Source: Chalciporus piperatus (taxonomy: Eukaryota; Basidiomycota; Agaricomycetes; Boletales; Boletaceae). Taken from it: a stretch of DNA of 61,825 bases. This document shows positions 33,048 through 44,010 of the stretch, in pieces; position 1 is the stretch's first letter; each line of letters opens with the position of its first letter. The DNA lies in contig JBBPTG010000147.1 of NCBI GenBank assembly GCA_038093975.1, positions 1 through 61,825 of the forward strand, written 5' to 3'. A program made the position numbers and the translations under genes. The notes beneath the pieces are model-generated. The model saw nothing but the letters and a program-made list of their open reading frames with translations, ran no database searches and was not told the origin of the DNA.

Positions 33048-34808
33048 TTAAAGTCTCTCCGACTTATCGTGCAAGTCTAGTTCCTTCAATGTAGGTATCA
33101 ACGAAGCGAATTTTTCCCGTCCCACCTTGGATGCCTTCGCTCCACGGATCTTGAGCGTCTCGAGCGGACAACTTGATCGAGAAAAGAACGCCTTGAACGA
33201 CAGATGTGGCCAGCCCGAGTCCATCGAGAGGTTGAGATAGTGCAAACTGGGTAGGGTCAACGCGTCCAGAAACATACCAATGGACCCTCGTTCAACGCCA
33301 AGGGTCAGAGAGCTAAGTGTGTGATGAGCGGGGAGAGTGTAGTGGTGGTCATCGATAACGGTGAGGATTGATGCAGTCATGTCTTCAAGCTGAGGACAGA
33401 ACTTGAGTGGCATCAGGCAATATGGTGTGCCATGGACAATGTCCAGCCTGACATGGGTCAGCCCCGGCCATCCAGGATTGAAGACCGTGAAAAGTGCATG
33501 GGTAGAACTCTGGCCATGAAGTTTCACGAAGGTCATGTTGAGCGAACGACGCCCATCCGGCAAGGACTCCTCTGGCGTGGAAATATCATTGAGAACATTC
33601 TCGACATCTCGGGTGCTGTCAACCAGCAGGCGACGCAAATTTGGGAATATCAGGGTGTCCAGAGGTGAAAGGATGGAGCCAGTCCGCCGCCATACTATGC
33701 CCAACGTGCGTAATTTCGAATGGGTAAATGTGATAGGGCTATCAGATCTCTGAACGAAGACAGGGGAGAAGACGAAGGTCTCCAGATTGGGAAACGTTTG
33801 CAGGAGGGTCAGGAAGATGGCATTGCTGGCAGGTTGTGGGTTGTCATCGAACGATACCGCGAGGCGTGTGAGGTTTGTCCATCCGGAATTGAAGAAAGAC
33901 AAAGTCTCGATGGCAAAGGGAGAGGACATGATGACGAGAGTGTGAAGGCGGGGGCGCGGTTGGACGATCGATATCTTCTGACTCATGGTATTCAAGCCTA
34001 CAAGATAGAGGCGCTCCAGATTAGGAACATCCGCAAGCAAAAGATCCACACGGTCATCAGTACAATCAATGTTGAGGGTCGTGCACCGACTGGTGTAGAG
34101 CCGCGAGAACTCCGTGACCATTGGTGACCATTGCCAAAAGTTTCCGAAACACCGTGTGCTCAAGGAGATTTCAAGTGAGAGCGGGCAGCGACCCGAATTC
34201 GCGAGCCAGTGTTTGTAGAGGGAGAGCAGTCGCTTTGGGTCCCGACTAGTGTATGCGATAGACAATGAACACCACAATCTTGGGGTGCCAAGCGCGACCG
34301 CTCGCCATTCCCGACAGATCTGTGTCAACAACAACGGCGCGGCTTCTATATCCGGGGTGAGGTATGTGCCATTGGGCAAACATTGCATGAAGATATGGCT
34401 GAGCACATCTGAGGGGAGGCGGCGGATACACGAGATGAAGCCCTCGTGTGTCTTCATCGATGACGCGATCTGCTGACGCTTGTCGCTTAGTTTGTGAACA
34501 GTTGATTTGATTTGCTCGAGGATGGTGTCAATGACATTGAGCTGCTCCCGACACTTGGTCACGATGTCGCGCATTGGCGGGATGTTCATGGCCGAGGCGG
34601 CATAGTTTGAGGTAGAGTACTTGGAGTACGGGCTGTCAATGGATGGAAACTGTGCGCCATCAGAATTTTCATTGCGCGGGGAGCTAGATACCAGATACTC
34701 ACGATCGACAAACAATCAAAGGCCTGGAGCTGTTGGGAGGTTGTATGATAGACTGACTAATTGTTTGACTAGAATACTCACTGCTCGAAGCAGGTCTTCA
34801 GCCGACAT
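33048..34808 (-). CDS. F-box/leucine-rich-repeat protein (copy D)
   Basis: Three exons: 34808-34782 (MSAEDLLRA), 34729-34703 (LQAFDCLSI) and 34649-33048, about 551 residues, frame intact. It has the coiled N-terminus 'CREQLNVIDTILEQIKSTVHKLSDKR', F-box 'CIRRLPSDVLSHIFMQCLP', then LRRs 'NLERLYLVG', 'NLTRLAVSF', 'NLETFVFSP', 'NLRRLLVDS', 'GLTHVRLDI', 'QLEDMTASI' and 'LHYLNLSM', ending 'LKELDLHDKSERL'. It is the intact partner of the frameshifted copy H (60322-61825) in the segmental duplication. The long open frames on the opposite strand here are shadows that appear in both copies only because the DNA is duplicated. Confidence 0.87.
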
Positions 34809-34906
34809 TTCTCGTTAGATGCGTAGTAGATTGACTGGACGCTGTTTTGAATTTTCGAGGCTGGACGTGAACGCTTGAACCAAGTTTGAACAGGAGCCCC
34901 TGAGGT

Positions 34907-34923
34907 AGGTGCACAGCCACGTA
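34907..34923 (-). promoter_or_regulatory. Upstream motif of F-box/LRR copy D (TACGTGGCTGTGCACCT)
   Basis: A variant of the 17-mer found upstream of copies A, B, F and G, about 99 bp before the start codon at 34808. The core GTGGCTGTNCACC is kept. Confidence 0.4.
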
Positions 34924-35059
34924 CCGTAAGTTAGGGTCAACCTCAACGACCGCCTGCGTCCCTACCAAAAAATGTCCAGGGCTTCTTGACGACCGTCGGG
35001 TTTGGTCAGATCTGCTGAACGGCTAGCTTGGCGCATCGGTCTTTCCTCTCAGGGTACGC

Positions 35060-35255
35060 AAAAACTCGCTATTATTCAAATCACAGATTGCGCTTGTGCG
35101 GATAACGGATCAGGACATTCGAGTTTCCAAGCAAATACATCTGGATTCTGTATGTCTCGCCTACGTATCGTTCAAGTCTATTTGCCCCCTTGAAGGTAGG
35201 TATCAACGGCGCGAACTCTTCCCGCCCCAACTTGTATACGTTCGCTCCACTGGAC
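35060..35255 (-). pseudogene. F-box/LRR C-terminal tail fragment
   Basis: On the minus strand about 35150-35252 reads 'KLGREEFAPLIPTFKG', which matches the family ending 'KLGREEFTSLIPTLRG', followed (35060-35150) by the family 3' flank ('ACGGATCAGGACATTCGAG', 'CAAATACATCTGG'). Nothing of the F-box or earlier repeats is present. A stray tail left by duplication or deletion. Confidence 0.65.
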
Positions 35256-36440
35256 CCCAAGCTTCACTGCAACATCAATATTCCAGCGTCGTCAATGTCT
35301 GTTTTCTGTCACTGAGTGTCGATTATTTTCCTACCATGTCTTTGGTCAACTCTGGCCTCACGATATCCCGAATTCGACAGTGTGTGCGATGTCCTCTTGA
35401 TATTACGCCGAGAAATCGGAGAGTTACCCAGTAGCGATGCATTTGCGAAACGTTCCGCGGCGAATGCGTTGATTGACGGCTGGAAGTCTGTTGAGCTCTG
35501 CCAAGCATACATCCTCACGAGCATATATACTGTCCCCGCGCGACGGTGGGAGGAAGACCGTAGTTGGTCGTACACAGGACTTGCAATCAGGTTCGTCGTC
35601 ATTCGTCAGTCGCGTTATGACGTACACGTGTTAGGATCGCTACATATTTAAATCTTCATCAAATCTCCTTGGCACAACCACAGACAGAGCGACGGGAACG
35701 CGAGATACTCGATCGGACACGGGTGTGGGTGATATGCTTCAACTTAGATAGATCCACTGCGACGGGAAGCCGAGCACGATCAAGGAGGATTGCATCACAC
35801 TTCTGTCCCGCTATCGTGGTCCGGCGGGTACATGCGTCTTGTCGCGGTCCCGTGGTTTTGAACGGCGGCTGATTCCGATGCGCGTACTACTTCTTACGAA
35901 TAGTTGGTCGATTCCACGACGGAATATTTTCTGACCCGCGTTCATCAACCAGAGGTCCCTCGATGGCTTCCGTCACGATGTCTAGTCTGATGCAGCATTC
36001 ATGCAGAGCAGTCGCTCGATTTTCTCGCCGTGACTCGTCAGCACGATGCCAATCTAATGGCTTACTTCGAGGAGTGGTGGACGCGCTTCAAGGAGGAGTC
36101 CGATTCTGATGGTACGTGATTCGCAGCGTTTCGAGCGGGCAATCTTGTTGACATTGCTGGATATCGCTTCCGCTCCACATTACTTCCCTTGTAAGCAGTC
36201 CTGCCATTTTCGCTGTGTCGACGTCTTGCTTACGACAAGTAGCCTTGTCAACTACTCGAGGCTCGTCGTGTATTCCTTTGGATTCAAGCACGCTTTCCAG
36301 CGTGGTGGTATTGAAGCCAGGGACCCGACGAACGCAGAGACTGTCCTCATTTAGTGATGATCTCGCTTGTGAGTCCGAGTCTTATCTTGGGCTCGTTTGT
36401 ACATCGTGATCATTCAACCTCCCAACTCAGATATTCGGGC
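35256..36440. other. Intergenic; no gene recognised
   Basis: Short open frames on both strands lack recognisable motifs or a plausible exon chain. A few hydrophobic or Ser-rich stretches are seen but nothing that I can support as coding. Confidence 0.4.
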
Positions 36441-36531
36441 CATGAAATGTCCATTCCATCAACAACACTCGCCATTCCAACTGACGGATCGTACGGATAA
36501 AGGATCGGGGCATTATAGTCTAAGCAGATGC

Positions 36532-36776
36532 ATCTACAAGTCACTCTGACGTATCGTACAAGTCGAGTTGCCTCAAGGTAGGTATCAACGATGTGAATTC
36601 TTCCCGTCCAACCGAAGTAGATGCCTTCGCTCCATGGATCTCGAGCGTCTCGAGTGGAAAATTTGATCGAGCAAAGAGCACCTTGAACGACAGATGTGGA
36701 CAGCCCGAGTCCATCGAGAGGCTGAGATGGTGCAAACTGGGCATAGTCAACGCGTACAGAAACATATCAATGGACC
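36532..36776 (-). pseudogene. F-box/LRR C-terminal fragment (copy E)
   Basis: It reads 'RSIDMFLYALTMPSLHHLSLSMDSGCPHLSFKVLF..CPLETLEI' to 'LIPTLRQLDLYDTSE', the last roughly 75 residues of the family, and is followed by the conserved 3' flank at 36440-36532. Upstream similarity stops at about 36776, where a nonribosomal-peptide-synthetase-like fragment begins on the same strand. The two form one open frame by chance. Non-functional. Confidence 0.8.
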
Positions 36777-37385
36777 TCCGTAGGGCCATACATGGTGCGC
36801 AGGGTGACACGGCCAGACCAGTCTTCGATGAGTGTCTTACCAAGAGCCTTATCTGCGACAACTACAGTGCCGAGGTGAGCCGGGCACGACAGCGAGGATG
36901 AAAGGCGTGACGCACAAGGCACTGAAGAAGAGCGCGCCAAGGGCCTTGGGTATCTTTTCAAGCACGAGTTCTTTCCTTCCTGAGACAAGAGTCGCGCCGT
37001 GCGAGAGCGTTCCGAACACGTCAACGATGAATGGATGGAAGGTGCCTGCAAGCGAGCACACCACTCGAGCACTACCGGTCTTGACATAGTGTGCAGCGTT
37101 CGCCTTCCCCCTCGATGACATGGCGAGACACTTGAAAATACCGGAATCGTTAACGGGAGGGAAAGAGGTAGGTATGGTGTTCGGAAGCTTGTCAGCGAAA
37201 CGGTCCCAGCCACTGACAATGCGACTCAGTACAGGACAGAAATGAACCTCTAGGTGCATACAGTTGCAACGTGCAGTACACTACTTGACCTGCATTGCCG
37301 AACGCGGATCCAACGGTGGAGAACAAGAGCATCCAGTCAATCGTGGAAAGATTGACACAGCTGGGAATGGCGTTGAGCACTGTGG
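36777..37385 (-). pseudogene. Fragments of a PKS ketoreductase and an NRPS-type adenylation domain
   Basis: Near 37230-37380 the minus strand reads 'STIDWMLLFSTVGSAFGNAGQ', resembling the end of a polyketide-synthase KR domain. From about 37100 down it reads 'DVFGTLSHGATLV', 'VTPFILAVVPGSP', then after a frame change near 36890 'HLGTVVVADKALGKTL' and 'VTLRTMYGPTEVH', which match adenylation-domain core motifs including the YGPTE motif. The domains are incomplete, frameshifted and cut by the F-box/LRR tail. They could derive from a hybrid PKS-NRPS or two separate scraps. No working enzyme. Confidence 0.5.
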
Positions 37386-37893
37386 CCTGGGACTGGTAAT
37401 GATTAGGGAGTCACGTTGGTAAACTATGTATCCCGCCGAAGGATGATGGAAATGATAAAGCCCCGATGTGTCTGGCCCTCCTAGTCAAGCTCACCAAGGA
37501 GAATGTCCTGATGTCCGTGAAGAACCTGAGGGAGGGAGTCAGCGGTTCAAGGGCAGGCTACTGCATGGATGTGGCAAAGACCTAGCAGAGGGCACAGTGC
37601 CCACCCCCTGCCACCATAGGGCCTGGTTTGGCCCAACGTTTACACAGAGGGCCAGGCCTCTGCAAGGAGGGGGAGACGAATCGAGACTAGAGGGAAGTCT
37701 CATGATACTTACCCGATATCAGCCACTGCTCGTTCTGGCAGGCCACAATCGATTATCGATTGATCAACACACGGGAAAGATATTTAGAGCTGGAAGGGTC
37801 TCGATGTGCTTACGATCAGTTTCTCACTGATTCCGAGTCTCGATCTCAGGCTGCATCTTCAAGTTCTTCAAGTTCAAGCGACTCGTGTCAACG
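37386..37893. other. Intergenic; nothing recognised
   Basis: GC-rich tract (about 37480-37700) with a short open frame in plus orientation but no recognisable motif; upstream region of the coiled-coil gene. Confidence 0.4.
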
Positions 37894-39367
37894 ATGGATA
37901 TCAAAGACTCAGAAGGCGATGATGACGTTATTGTCAGCGGCATGTTCGTGGAAAACGACAAGATATTGCTGAACGTCGATTACGATAACGGCGCTCTCGA
38001 CAGAAATATGGCGCAGAGGCTTCGAGGGCAGGATTGGCAGCCTAGTTCTCAAGTTACTGTGGCGGTTACCGTGGGACATGTCATGTTCGACATACTTGAC
38101 CGCGTCAATGGGTCCGAGTCTGAGCACCGTTTTCACCACGACTCTATCAAGATCGCCGTCTACCCAAATTTGAACTGTCAGTCTCATTTCTTTTCTCCAG
38201 ATATGTTGTGTCTTTCTAACGATTTACCCAGCGGAGGAGATGGAGAACAAGAAAATGGGGTCCGTTTCCCGGTTGGTCGTGGTCTTCAGCCCGAAAGATA
38301 CCTCCAGCCCGAAAGATACCGTTGACGGGCACAATGGAAAGAAAGGTCGGTCTTGCTTGAAACTAAGACGCTCTCTTTGACCAATTCTTTATCGAGCCAA
38401 AAAAAGGAACAAAAAAGCCAAGGCGGCAAATATTGGCATTTCTGAACCCACGCTGGAGCCTGAGACCACATTGGACTCGGGAGACCTGCCTGAAGCTCCG
38501 GCGGCTCCAGGCAATGCCCACGACAGCGATGACGCGCTCCAGTCTTCCTTGAAGTGGCTCAAAGAGACGGTCGAGGGGCTCAAAGGTAAGATTGCAACGC
38601 TGAGGTTGAATGCTTCATCACCACGCCTTCAGGTTCCATCACCGAACAAAAGGCTTCCATCACTGCTCTCGAATATTCCAATGCTGAGCAGAATGTTACC
38701 ATCACCGAACAGAAGGCTTCCATCACCGCTCTCGAAACTGCCAATACAAAGCTCGAACGTTCCAATGCTGAGCAGAAGGCTTCCATCACCGAACAGAAGG
38801 CTTCCATCACCGAACAGAAGGCTTCCATCGCCGAACAGAAGGCTTCCATCACCGCTCTCGAAACTGCCAATACAAAGCTCGAACATTCCAATGCCGAGCT
38901 CAAAGCCACACTTAATAGCACTGTGATATCACTGACGAAGGTAAAATGAAATGCCCCTGTGTAAATCATGTTGCTAAAGACCTCGTCAGGTCAAAGCAGT
39001 CCTGATGCCTATCCACCTTCGTTTCCTCTTGGATGCGGGCAGAGATGAAATATGCAAATGCCTCAATTTGCCGTGGAGCGATCTTGAGGCTGCTGCAGCT
39101 GCACGAAAAGAGAACCTGAAGTCCCATATCGATGGGCAGCGTAAGAGTATTCCACTCTGCCCTAACCTGCCTGCCCTTGGCCTCCTATGTGAGCCCAATG
39201 TCATAAGACGGGATGGGAACTCAGCTGCTCATACTGCAACTTCCAATGACGTCGTGGATGCAGTGTCGGGTCATGAATTTGGTGCGATACGGGATCAACT
39301 GCAGGAGATATACAAACTGGTGTATGGAAGGGATATCGAGGCCGAGCATTTTGATTATGCAATCTGA
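37894..39367 (+). CDS. Coiled-coil protein with heptad (SITEQKA) repeats
   Basis: Five exons: 37894-38176, 38232-38345, 38397-38585, 38633-38940 and 38990-39367. All phases agree, giving 423 residues starting MDIKDSEGDDD. Residues 1-95 are a mixed, possibly beta-rich region. Residues 96-195 are charged, with a Lys-rich patch (KKAKKRNKKAKAA) that could be a nuclear signal, and acidic or Pro/Ala-rich segments. Residues 196-298 are a coiled coil built of heptads SITEQKA/SITALE. Residues 299-423 form a globular tail ('LRFLLDAGRDEICKC', 'VIRRDGNSAAHTA'). The tail motif R..GN.AAH resembles other agaricomycete hypothetical proteins I remember, but I know no function. A short tandem duplication encodes SPKDTSSPKDT. 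Confidence 0.75.
38633..38940 (+). repeat. 21-bp coding minisatellite encoding coiled-coil heptads
   Basis: The unit GCTTCCATCACCGAACAGAAG (21 bp, seven codons) recurs in direct tandem at about 38779-38861. A longer compound unit ('ACCGCTCTCGAAACTGCC..AAGCTCGAAC') occurs twice, at about 38725 and 38852. Each unit equals exactly one heptad, so unit gain or loss keeps both frame and coiled-coil register. Confidence 0.8.
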
Positions 39368-40200
39368 CCGCTGTACTAATGATTCGTTTCTTGTCACCCA
39401 ACTTGTTCTACATACCTTCGGAATTCGTCTCTTCTCAGAACTCTATCATCGTGCGCGTTGTGGGGTTACTACGACTTCCATCCATCTTGGACGGGACATC
39501 CTCAGCTCTGGACAATGATTTCACCCTCAAGGTGCCCGTTCGTTCCTCGTCTCCTGTCGTCCTTGACCTCGCGCAAGTGCCTGCTTGTTCCCAACTGCGA
39601 CGTGCTAGCGCGAGATGGACCTAAGCTCTGAACTCGAGCCACCCCCGATAGACGCCGAATTCGCTGCCGCTCCAAACGGTTTCTAGTCGGGGTCCTTATG
39701 TTCAAATCGTGAATCAACTAAGTGTCATTCCCCGTGCGATCCAGCTGGCTTGCCGCGCACCTACTAGTAGGGATCTAACAATCGCGCATCCGGTAGCGTC
39801 GCCATGTAGACGAAAACGTGAGTTCAATTGCTCGGAGACTTATCCCGTCTCAAATATTGATTGAGCAACCCATACAGAATTCAAACAATCACCATGGACG
39901 AGGCCAGAGGCCAGAGCGAGCCTGGATTGCAGAGGCGCGGACTCGTTATGTATGTCCGTTGCTCTTCGGCCGATGCCACCTATGATTGATGCAAATCTTC
40001 GCTTTCGAAGCTGGACCAACCCCACGAAATCGAGCACGGCTGTATGTATCACTTGGCATCATACCTCTGCTATGGCCGACGTGACCCAGATGTCGACCCA
40101 GCTCGGAACGACATCCAGCAAATGCCCCATCACCACAAACTCTACTGGCTCTTCAGTTTGTGATTTGCCTTCTGTAGTCCAAGACTTCGGGAGCTTCTAA
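39368..40200. other. Intergenic; no gene recognised
   Basis: Short frames only. A start-like exon at 39894 (MDEARGQSEPGLQ) has no believable continuation. Confidence 0.35.
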
Positions 40201-41520
40201 AATGGGCTTGTATGATACGACCATCGGTACGTTATTCGTGGTGGTTCAAGCTCGAGGACTGGTCGCACTGACCACAGACGGGGATGATCGATAGGTACCC
40301 TCTTAGTGGGGATTTCCTGTGAGTCTATCTATCAAAAGGGATTTGTCCTCGTGATTGAGACTTGCGGATTCAAGTCAATACTTTCCTGTACGGCCTTGTC
40401 TCGTACCAATTCGTCGTGTACTACCGGACGAGTGAGTGACTCTAATCGAACAATGCCAATATGAACTAATCCCTCCGCCTTAGGATTCAATGATCGACCA
40501 GCAACCAGTGACATGCATCTTTCAGGTATATGGTGCTTTTCCTGTTCATCCTGGATACGTTCCACAGTGCTTCGTGAGTACCACTGCCTGGGCGTAGAAA
40601 TGTGTTGCATCATGCTGACCCAATTCTATAGTGCCATATACATGGCCTGGAATTATACATGCGTGACCGTGTCGACTGATCGTCGACTACTACGGACTAT
40701 GACAACCCAGCTGCACTTGCCGGTAAGTAAATTGTCTGCGCGTCGTTCACGTCGGTACTAACGCCAAGCTAGTTGCTGAATGGCCGTACACGTTCACTCC
40801 CATTGGTACTGCTCTTGCTGCCCTCGTGACGCAAATATATCTTGGGTTCCGGTAAGTAAATTGTATGCAGACATGCGCGGTCTACACTCAACTTGGTATC
40901 CTAGGATACACCGTTTGACCAGCAGTAAATTACTGTACGGTATCGTCAGAGCGTTGGCAATCCCATCTTTTGTTCTGGGAATGATCTCCTGTGCCGAGGC
41001 TTGGATCATCAAAGTGTACGTCCTGCGACCACGAGGTTCAATCATCCAAACCTAACCAGGACTATCTAGCTTGTCTGAGTTACCCCCCGTATCACTCCCC
41101 TCGTGATCGCTTGGCTGGCAATGCAGATGATAGTGGACGCATTCATCACAAGTATGTTACCTCACATCGCTATCGCCACTATACGAAACAACTCATGGGC
41201 ATTCATTCAGTTACTTTGATCATCGTCTTCGCCTGGTCACGAACTAGCTTCCGCAAGACGGACACCGTTCTCAACCGACTTATTCGTGGTGCTATCCAAA
41301 CATGCCTCTTCGCCGGAATTTTCTCCATGGGTGATCTGATCACTTTTGTGACTCTCACGGCATATTCGCCATCCCGATCGGTCGTATTTATAGAAACGTG
41401 AACTTGAATATTCTCCGTTCTATGAAGTGACGGATGACTGACGATTCTCTCAGACCCTCTCTCAGACCCTGCTTACTCGCGAGACTCTCAAAGCACAGAT
41501 GGTCGGAACGTACGATATGA
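40201..41520 (+). pseudogene. DUF6534-type seven-helix membrane protein, decayed
   Basis: Exon-like pieces in order: 'MGLYDTTI' (40201), 'NTFLYGLVSYQFVVYYRT', 'YMVLFLFILDTFHSAS', 'DNPAALAVAEWPYTFTPIGTALAALVTQIYLGFR', 'IHRLTSSKLLYGIVRALAIPSFVLGM', 'ITPLVIAWLAMQMIVDAF' and 'RTSFRKTDTVLNRLIRGAIQT.LFAGIFSMGDLITF', then 'FAIPIGRIYRN' in another frame and 'QTLLTRETL'. This is the layout of DUF6534 proteins (helix bundles common in agaricomycetes, function unknown). Several joins need frame changes (near 40500, 40680 and 41365), so I call it a pseudogene. An unusual splicing pattern cannot be excluded. Confidence 0.6.
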
Positions 41521-41626
41521 ACCTGGCTGTGAGCCTTCCTATCTACGCTACGCTAGATATCACTCGACCAGTGGTTGATCTGACTGTCTTCGATGTTGAC
41601 CTCGATTTTAGCACGAAAACGTAGCG

Positions 41627-42304
41627 ATGATCTCCCGCGCATCCGATCCAAATGATCAAAGGTTTCTCAAATTTACGACAACCGCAACGGAGGTCAAAAT
41701 ACTGAAGCACCTCATGAATATCGCCGCTCCTGACAACCACACCATATCTGGAGTTCGAGTTTGGCCCCGTCGCTCTGGGGGGTTTGTTATCTACACCCCG
41801 TCGGGTGGGAACCATCTCACCGACCTCCGATACCCCGATAAGCATGTGTGGTCGACCGCAAAACAGCTGATCGAAGGCGTCGCGTTTATGCACGAGCACC
41901 GCGTCGCTCATCTCGACATAAAGCCTGCGAACGTTCTCATTCCTGTGGATGGTGGCCGTCTTTCGATCATCGACTTCAGCCTTGCCATGTTCGTCAAGAC
42001 ACCGGAGCAGAAAGTTCGTGGCAAGGTGGGAACGGAGGGCTACATCGCGCCTGAAGTCCTCGCATGGGTCGCCTACGATCCGATTCGTGCTGACCTTTGG
42101 TCATGCGGTAAGACCGTACTGCGATTAGCGACTCTGATGCATGACCCATCCAACAGCCGGAGGCAGAAAGAGTTCCTCCTTGGTATTGCCCAACAGCTGC
42201 TCGACGGTGATCCGCGTCAGCGACCGACTGTGTCGGAGGTGTTCGATCGAATGGTTGGCTTCGAGTCTGACTCTGTCGAGCCTCCGCAAATGTCAATATC
42301 ATGA
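41627..42304 (+). CDS. Protein-kinase-like protein (C-lobe complete, N-lobe short)
   Basis: The open frame of 225 residues has kinase landmarks: a helix-C-like Glu (ATEVKILKHL), catalytic loop 'AHLDIKPANVL' (HLD instead of HRD), 'IIDFSLA' in place of DFG, activation segment 'GTEGYIAPE', 'DLWSCGKTV', and 'DPRQRPT' near the end. The glycine-rich loop and the VAIK lysine are missing, so the first exon(s) are not in this frame. In-frame extension upstream of the ATG gives 'HENVA' after an acceptor at about 41611, which could join an exon ending at 41531, but no loop is visible there. A truncated kinase, pseudokinase or gene with an unrecognised first exon are all possible. Confidence 0.6.
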   Translation: MISRASDPNDQRFLKFTTTATEVKILKHLMNIAAPDNHTISGVRVWPRRSGGFVIYTPSGGNHLTDLRYPDKHVWSTAKQLIEGVAFMHEHRVAHLDIKPANVLIPVDGGRLSIIDFSLAMFVKTPEQKVRGKVGTEGYIAPEVLAWVAYDPIRADLWSCGKTVLRLATLMHDPSNSRRQKEFLLGIAQQLLDGDPRQRPTVSEVFDRMVGFESDSVEPPQMSIS

Positions 42305-43840
42305 TAGTCTTACAAACTCTCCTCTCGAGGTTGGTGGTTTCCTCCGGACTCACCCGCGTATGAGCACTGCTGATCGATGATCTCCATTTCGTTCGCTGTC
42401 ATGATCATTGTCTTTCTACTAATCAAGTATCTAACTTGAGCATTAATGTTGCATCGATGTCAGATTGAGATGATGGATACGAGAGTGTGACTTGGACGAT
42501 CATCCGCAAGATCAGACTCATCGTGCACTGTGTCACGGTTGACTCTGTTTGTTCCATGCAAGGTTGGCAATTGTATGCTAGTTCGATCTTCACCGGCGTG
42601 ATCATGATCGTCCTAGCATACACATGTTAACGGGGTGACAAAGGAACCTTGAAATTTATGGATCTGGCAGTACTTATCTGTCGAGGAGAAGCCAGCAGGA
42701 ACTTAGAGGCTTGGAGCTTGGAGCATGCAGCGTGAGATTTCCATTTTTGTTATGGAAGCAAACAGAGCATCACTGGCTGGCATGCACCAAGACCGTGACC
42801 TTTGCCAGGACCCATCAACGACGTGACAACGTTGCCTTGCTCATAACAGGATTAGACTACACGTTGTCAGTTGCCCTTGACCCAGGGTGCAATCTATGTC
42901 CCCATCAGAATCAGGGCGTTCTGGCCCCATGATGACATTTAATCGTTTCACAAGTTGCGCCAGCAGCCATCGATCGACGAGTCGCCACCACGAAGTTCGA
43001 GCACCAAGTCACATTGGTGAGTTGCACGTCCCTTATTTAGTTTGCAACATGCCCTCAACGTGTTTCTCTCTGTAACACGAGGGTTACCTTTTAAATTGAG
43101 CGACGGTCAGTCAAACGGTCATATTCGTTGCCAGAGTTGTCTGATTCTCTCAGAGCGTGTTCGATTGATTGAATTCCCTGTTTGGGTTGGGTTTGCCGCA
43201 CTCCGTACACTGCTTGAAGGGAATCCTTGAAAAACAACCTCGTTCCTAGGGCATTGAACCCCGCTAAAGTTAAGGCATCCGGGGAACAACGAGTTCCTTT
43301 GCCGGATCCAAACCCTTGCAAAATCGATTGCAGAGACGTGACATGTGCTTCCCGCGGTTTCGGTTAGGAGACTCGTCAATTTAAAGTGTTGTGGTACTCG
43401 CCTCCGTGCTTATGCGAGACTGACCAGACTGACAACACGGTCTGTCAAACAGGTTCACTCGAGAGTCGACACTCTCATCATCACGGGCTTGTGATCAACG
43501 CTCCGAACGCATCCTCGCGAGCGTTCTCGATTGGCGCGGACTCCTTGTTCCAATGACCCCACGCTCGCACGTCAAACACGAAAACACGATCGGACGGAAC
43601 GCAAATCACGATCGGAGGTGATCGAGCATCACCTCCAGTCGTTTTTCAAGGTTGCACGAGCACCGAAGTAAGTGTTCGATTTCATTTTCATTTTCGATCC
43701 GAACGAACAGCGATCGGTGCACTCGACTCAGAGTGTGCGATCGCTTCAGTCCACCGCTCACGAACGAGAAGACGATCGTGCGACAGGGTTCGGCCGAACA
43801 GAGTGCCATGGCAAGCATCCATTCGGGACGCACGTTTTCA
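42305..43840. other. Intergenic; no gene recognised
   Basis: Short, motif-free frames on both strands. From about 43840 the sequence resembles the upstream region of F-box copy C (27100-27270). Confidence 0.4.
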
Positions 43841-43853
43841 GGTGCATGGCATG

Positions 43854-43870
43854 CGTGTGGCTGTACACCG
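43854..43870 (+). promoter_or_regulatory. Upstream motif of F-box/LRR copy F (CGTGTGGCTGTACACCG)
   Basis: The family motif about 141 bp before the start codon at 44011. Between motif and ATG the leader 'CGAAAATTC..ATCCAGTCAATCTA..ACGCGTTTAAC' is shared with copy C. Confidence 0.45.
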
Positions 43871-44010
43871 GCATGCGCCTCGACCTTGCCTCGAGTCCGA
43901 GACCTCCGAACGCTCTGTTCAAATGTTCACGTTCAGCCTCTTTGCAAACTACCGTAGGCATCGAAAATTCAGAATACTATCCAGTCAATCTACTACGCGT
44001 TTAACAAGAG

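Larger units (their letters stand above)
30139..34810. repeat. Segmental duplication, copy 1
   Basis: This block corresponds to 56470-61825 (cut by the window end) in the same order and orientation with very high identity: HNH-related 5' end (-), 3-oxoacyl-CoA reductase (-), F-box gene (+), F-box/LRR gene (-). Copy 1 lacks about 918 bp present at 58945-59862 and has a short extra segment near 30605-30621. The two copies lie about 26 kb apart. Confidence 0.9.

Noticed and set aside
33720..34127. 135-residue plus-strand open frame, repeated almost unchanged at 60991-61398
   Set aside because: It lies antisense to the LRR exon of F-box copies D and H. Its conservation follows from the recent duplication; the protein has no recognisable motif.
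37885..37893. Upstream start of the coiled-coil gene at 37885
   Set aside because: The codon there is GTG; the ATG at 37894 gives the better start.
38633..38940. CRISPR-like array of 21-bp repeats
   Set aside because: Repeats are contiguous without spacers and encode in-frame coiled-coil heptads in a eukaryotic gene.
40201..41520. Intact DUF6534 gene with introns
   Set aside because: At least three joins between conserved pieces need frame changes that no GT-AG intron explains.
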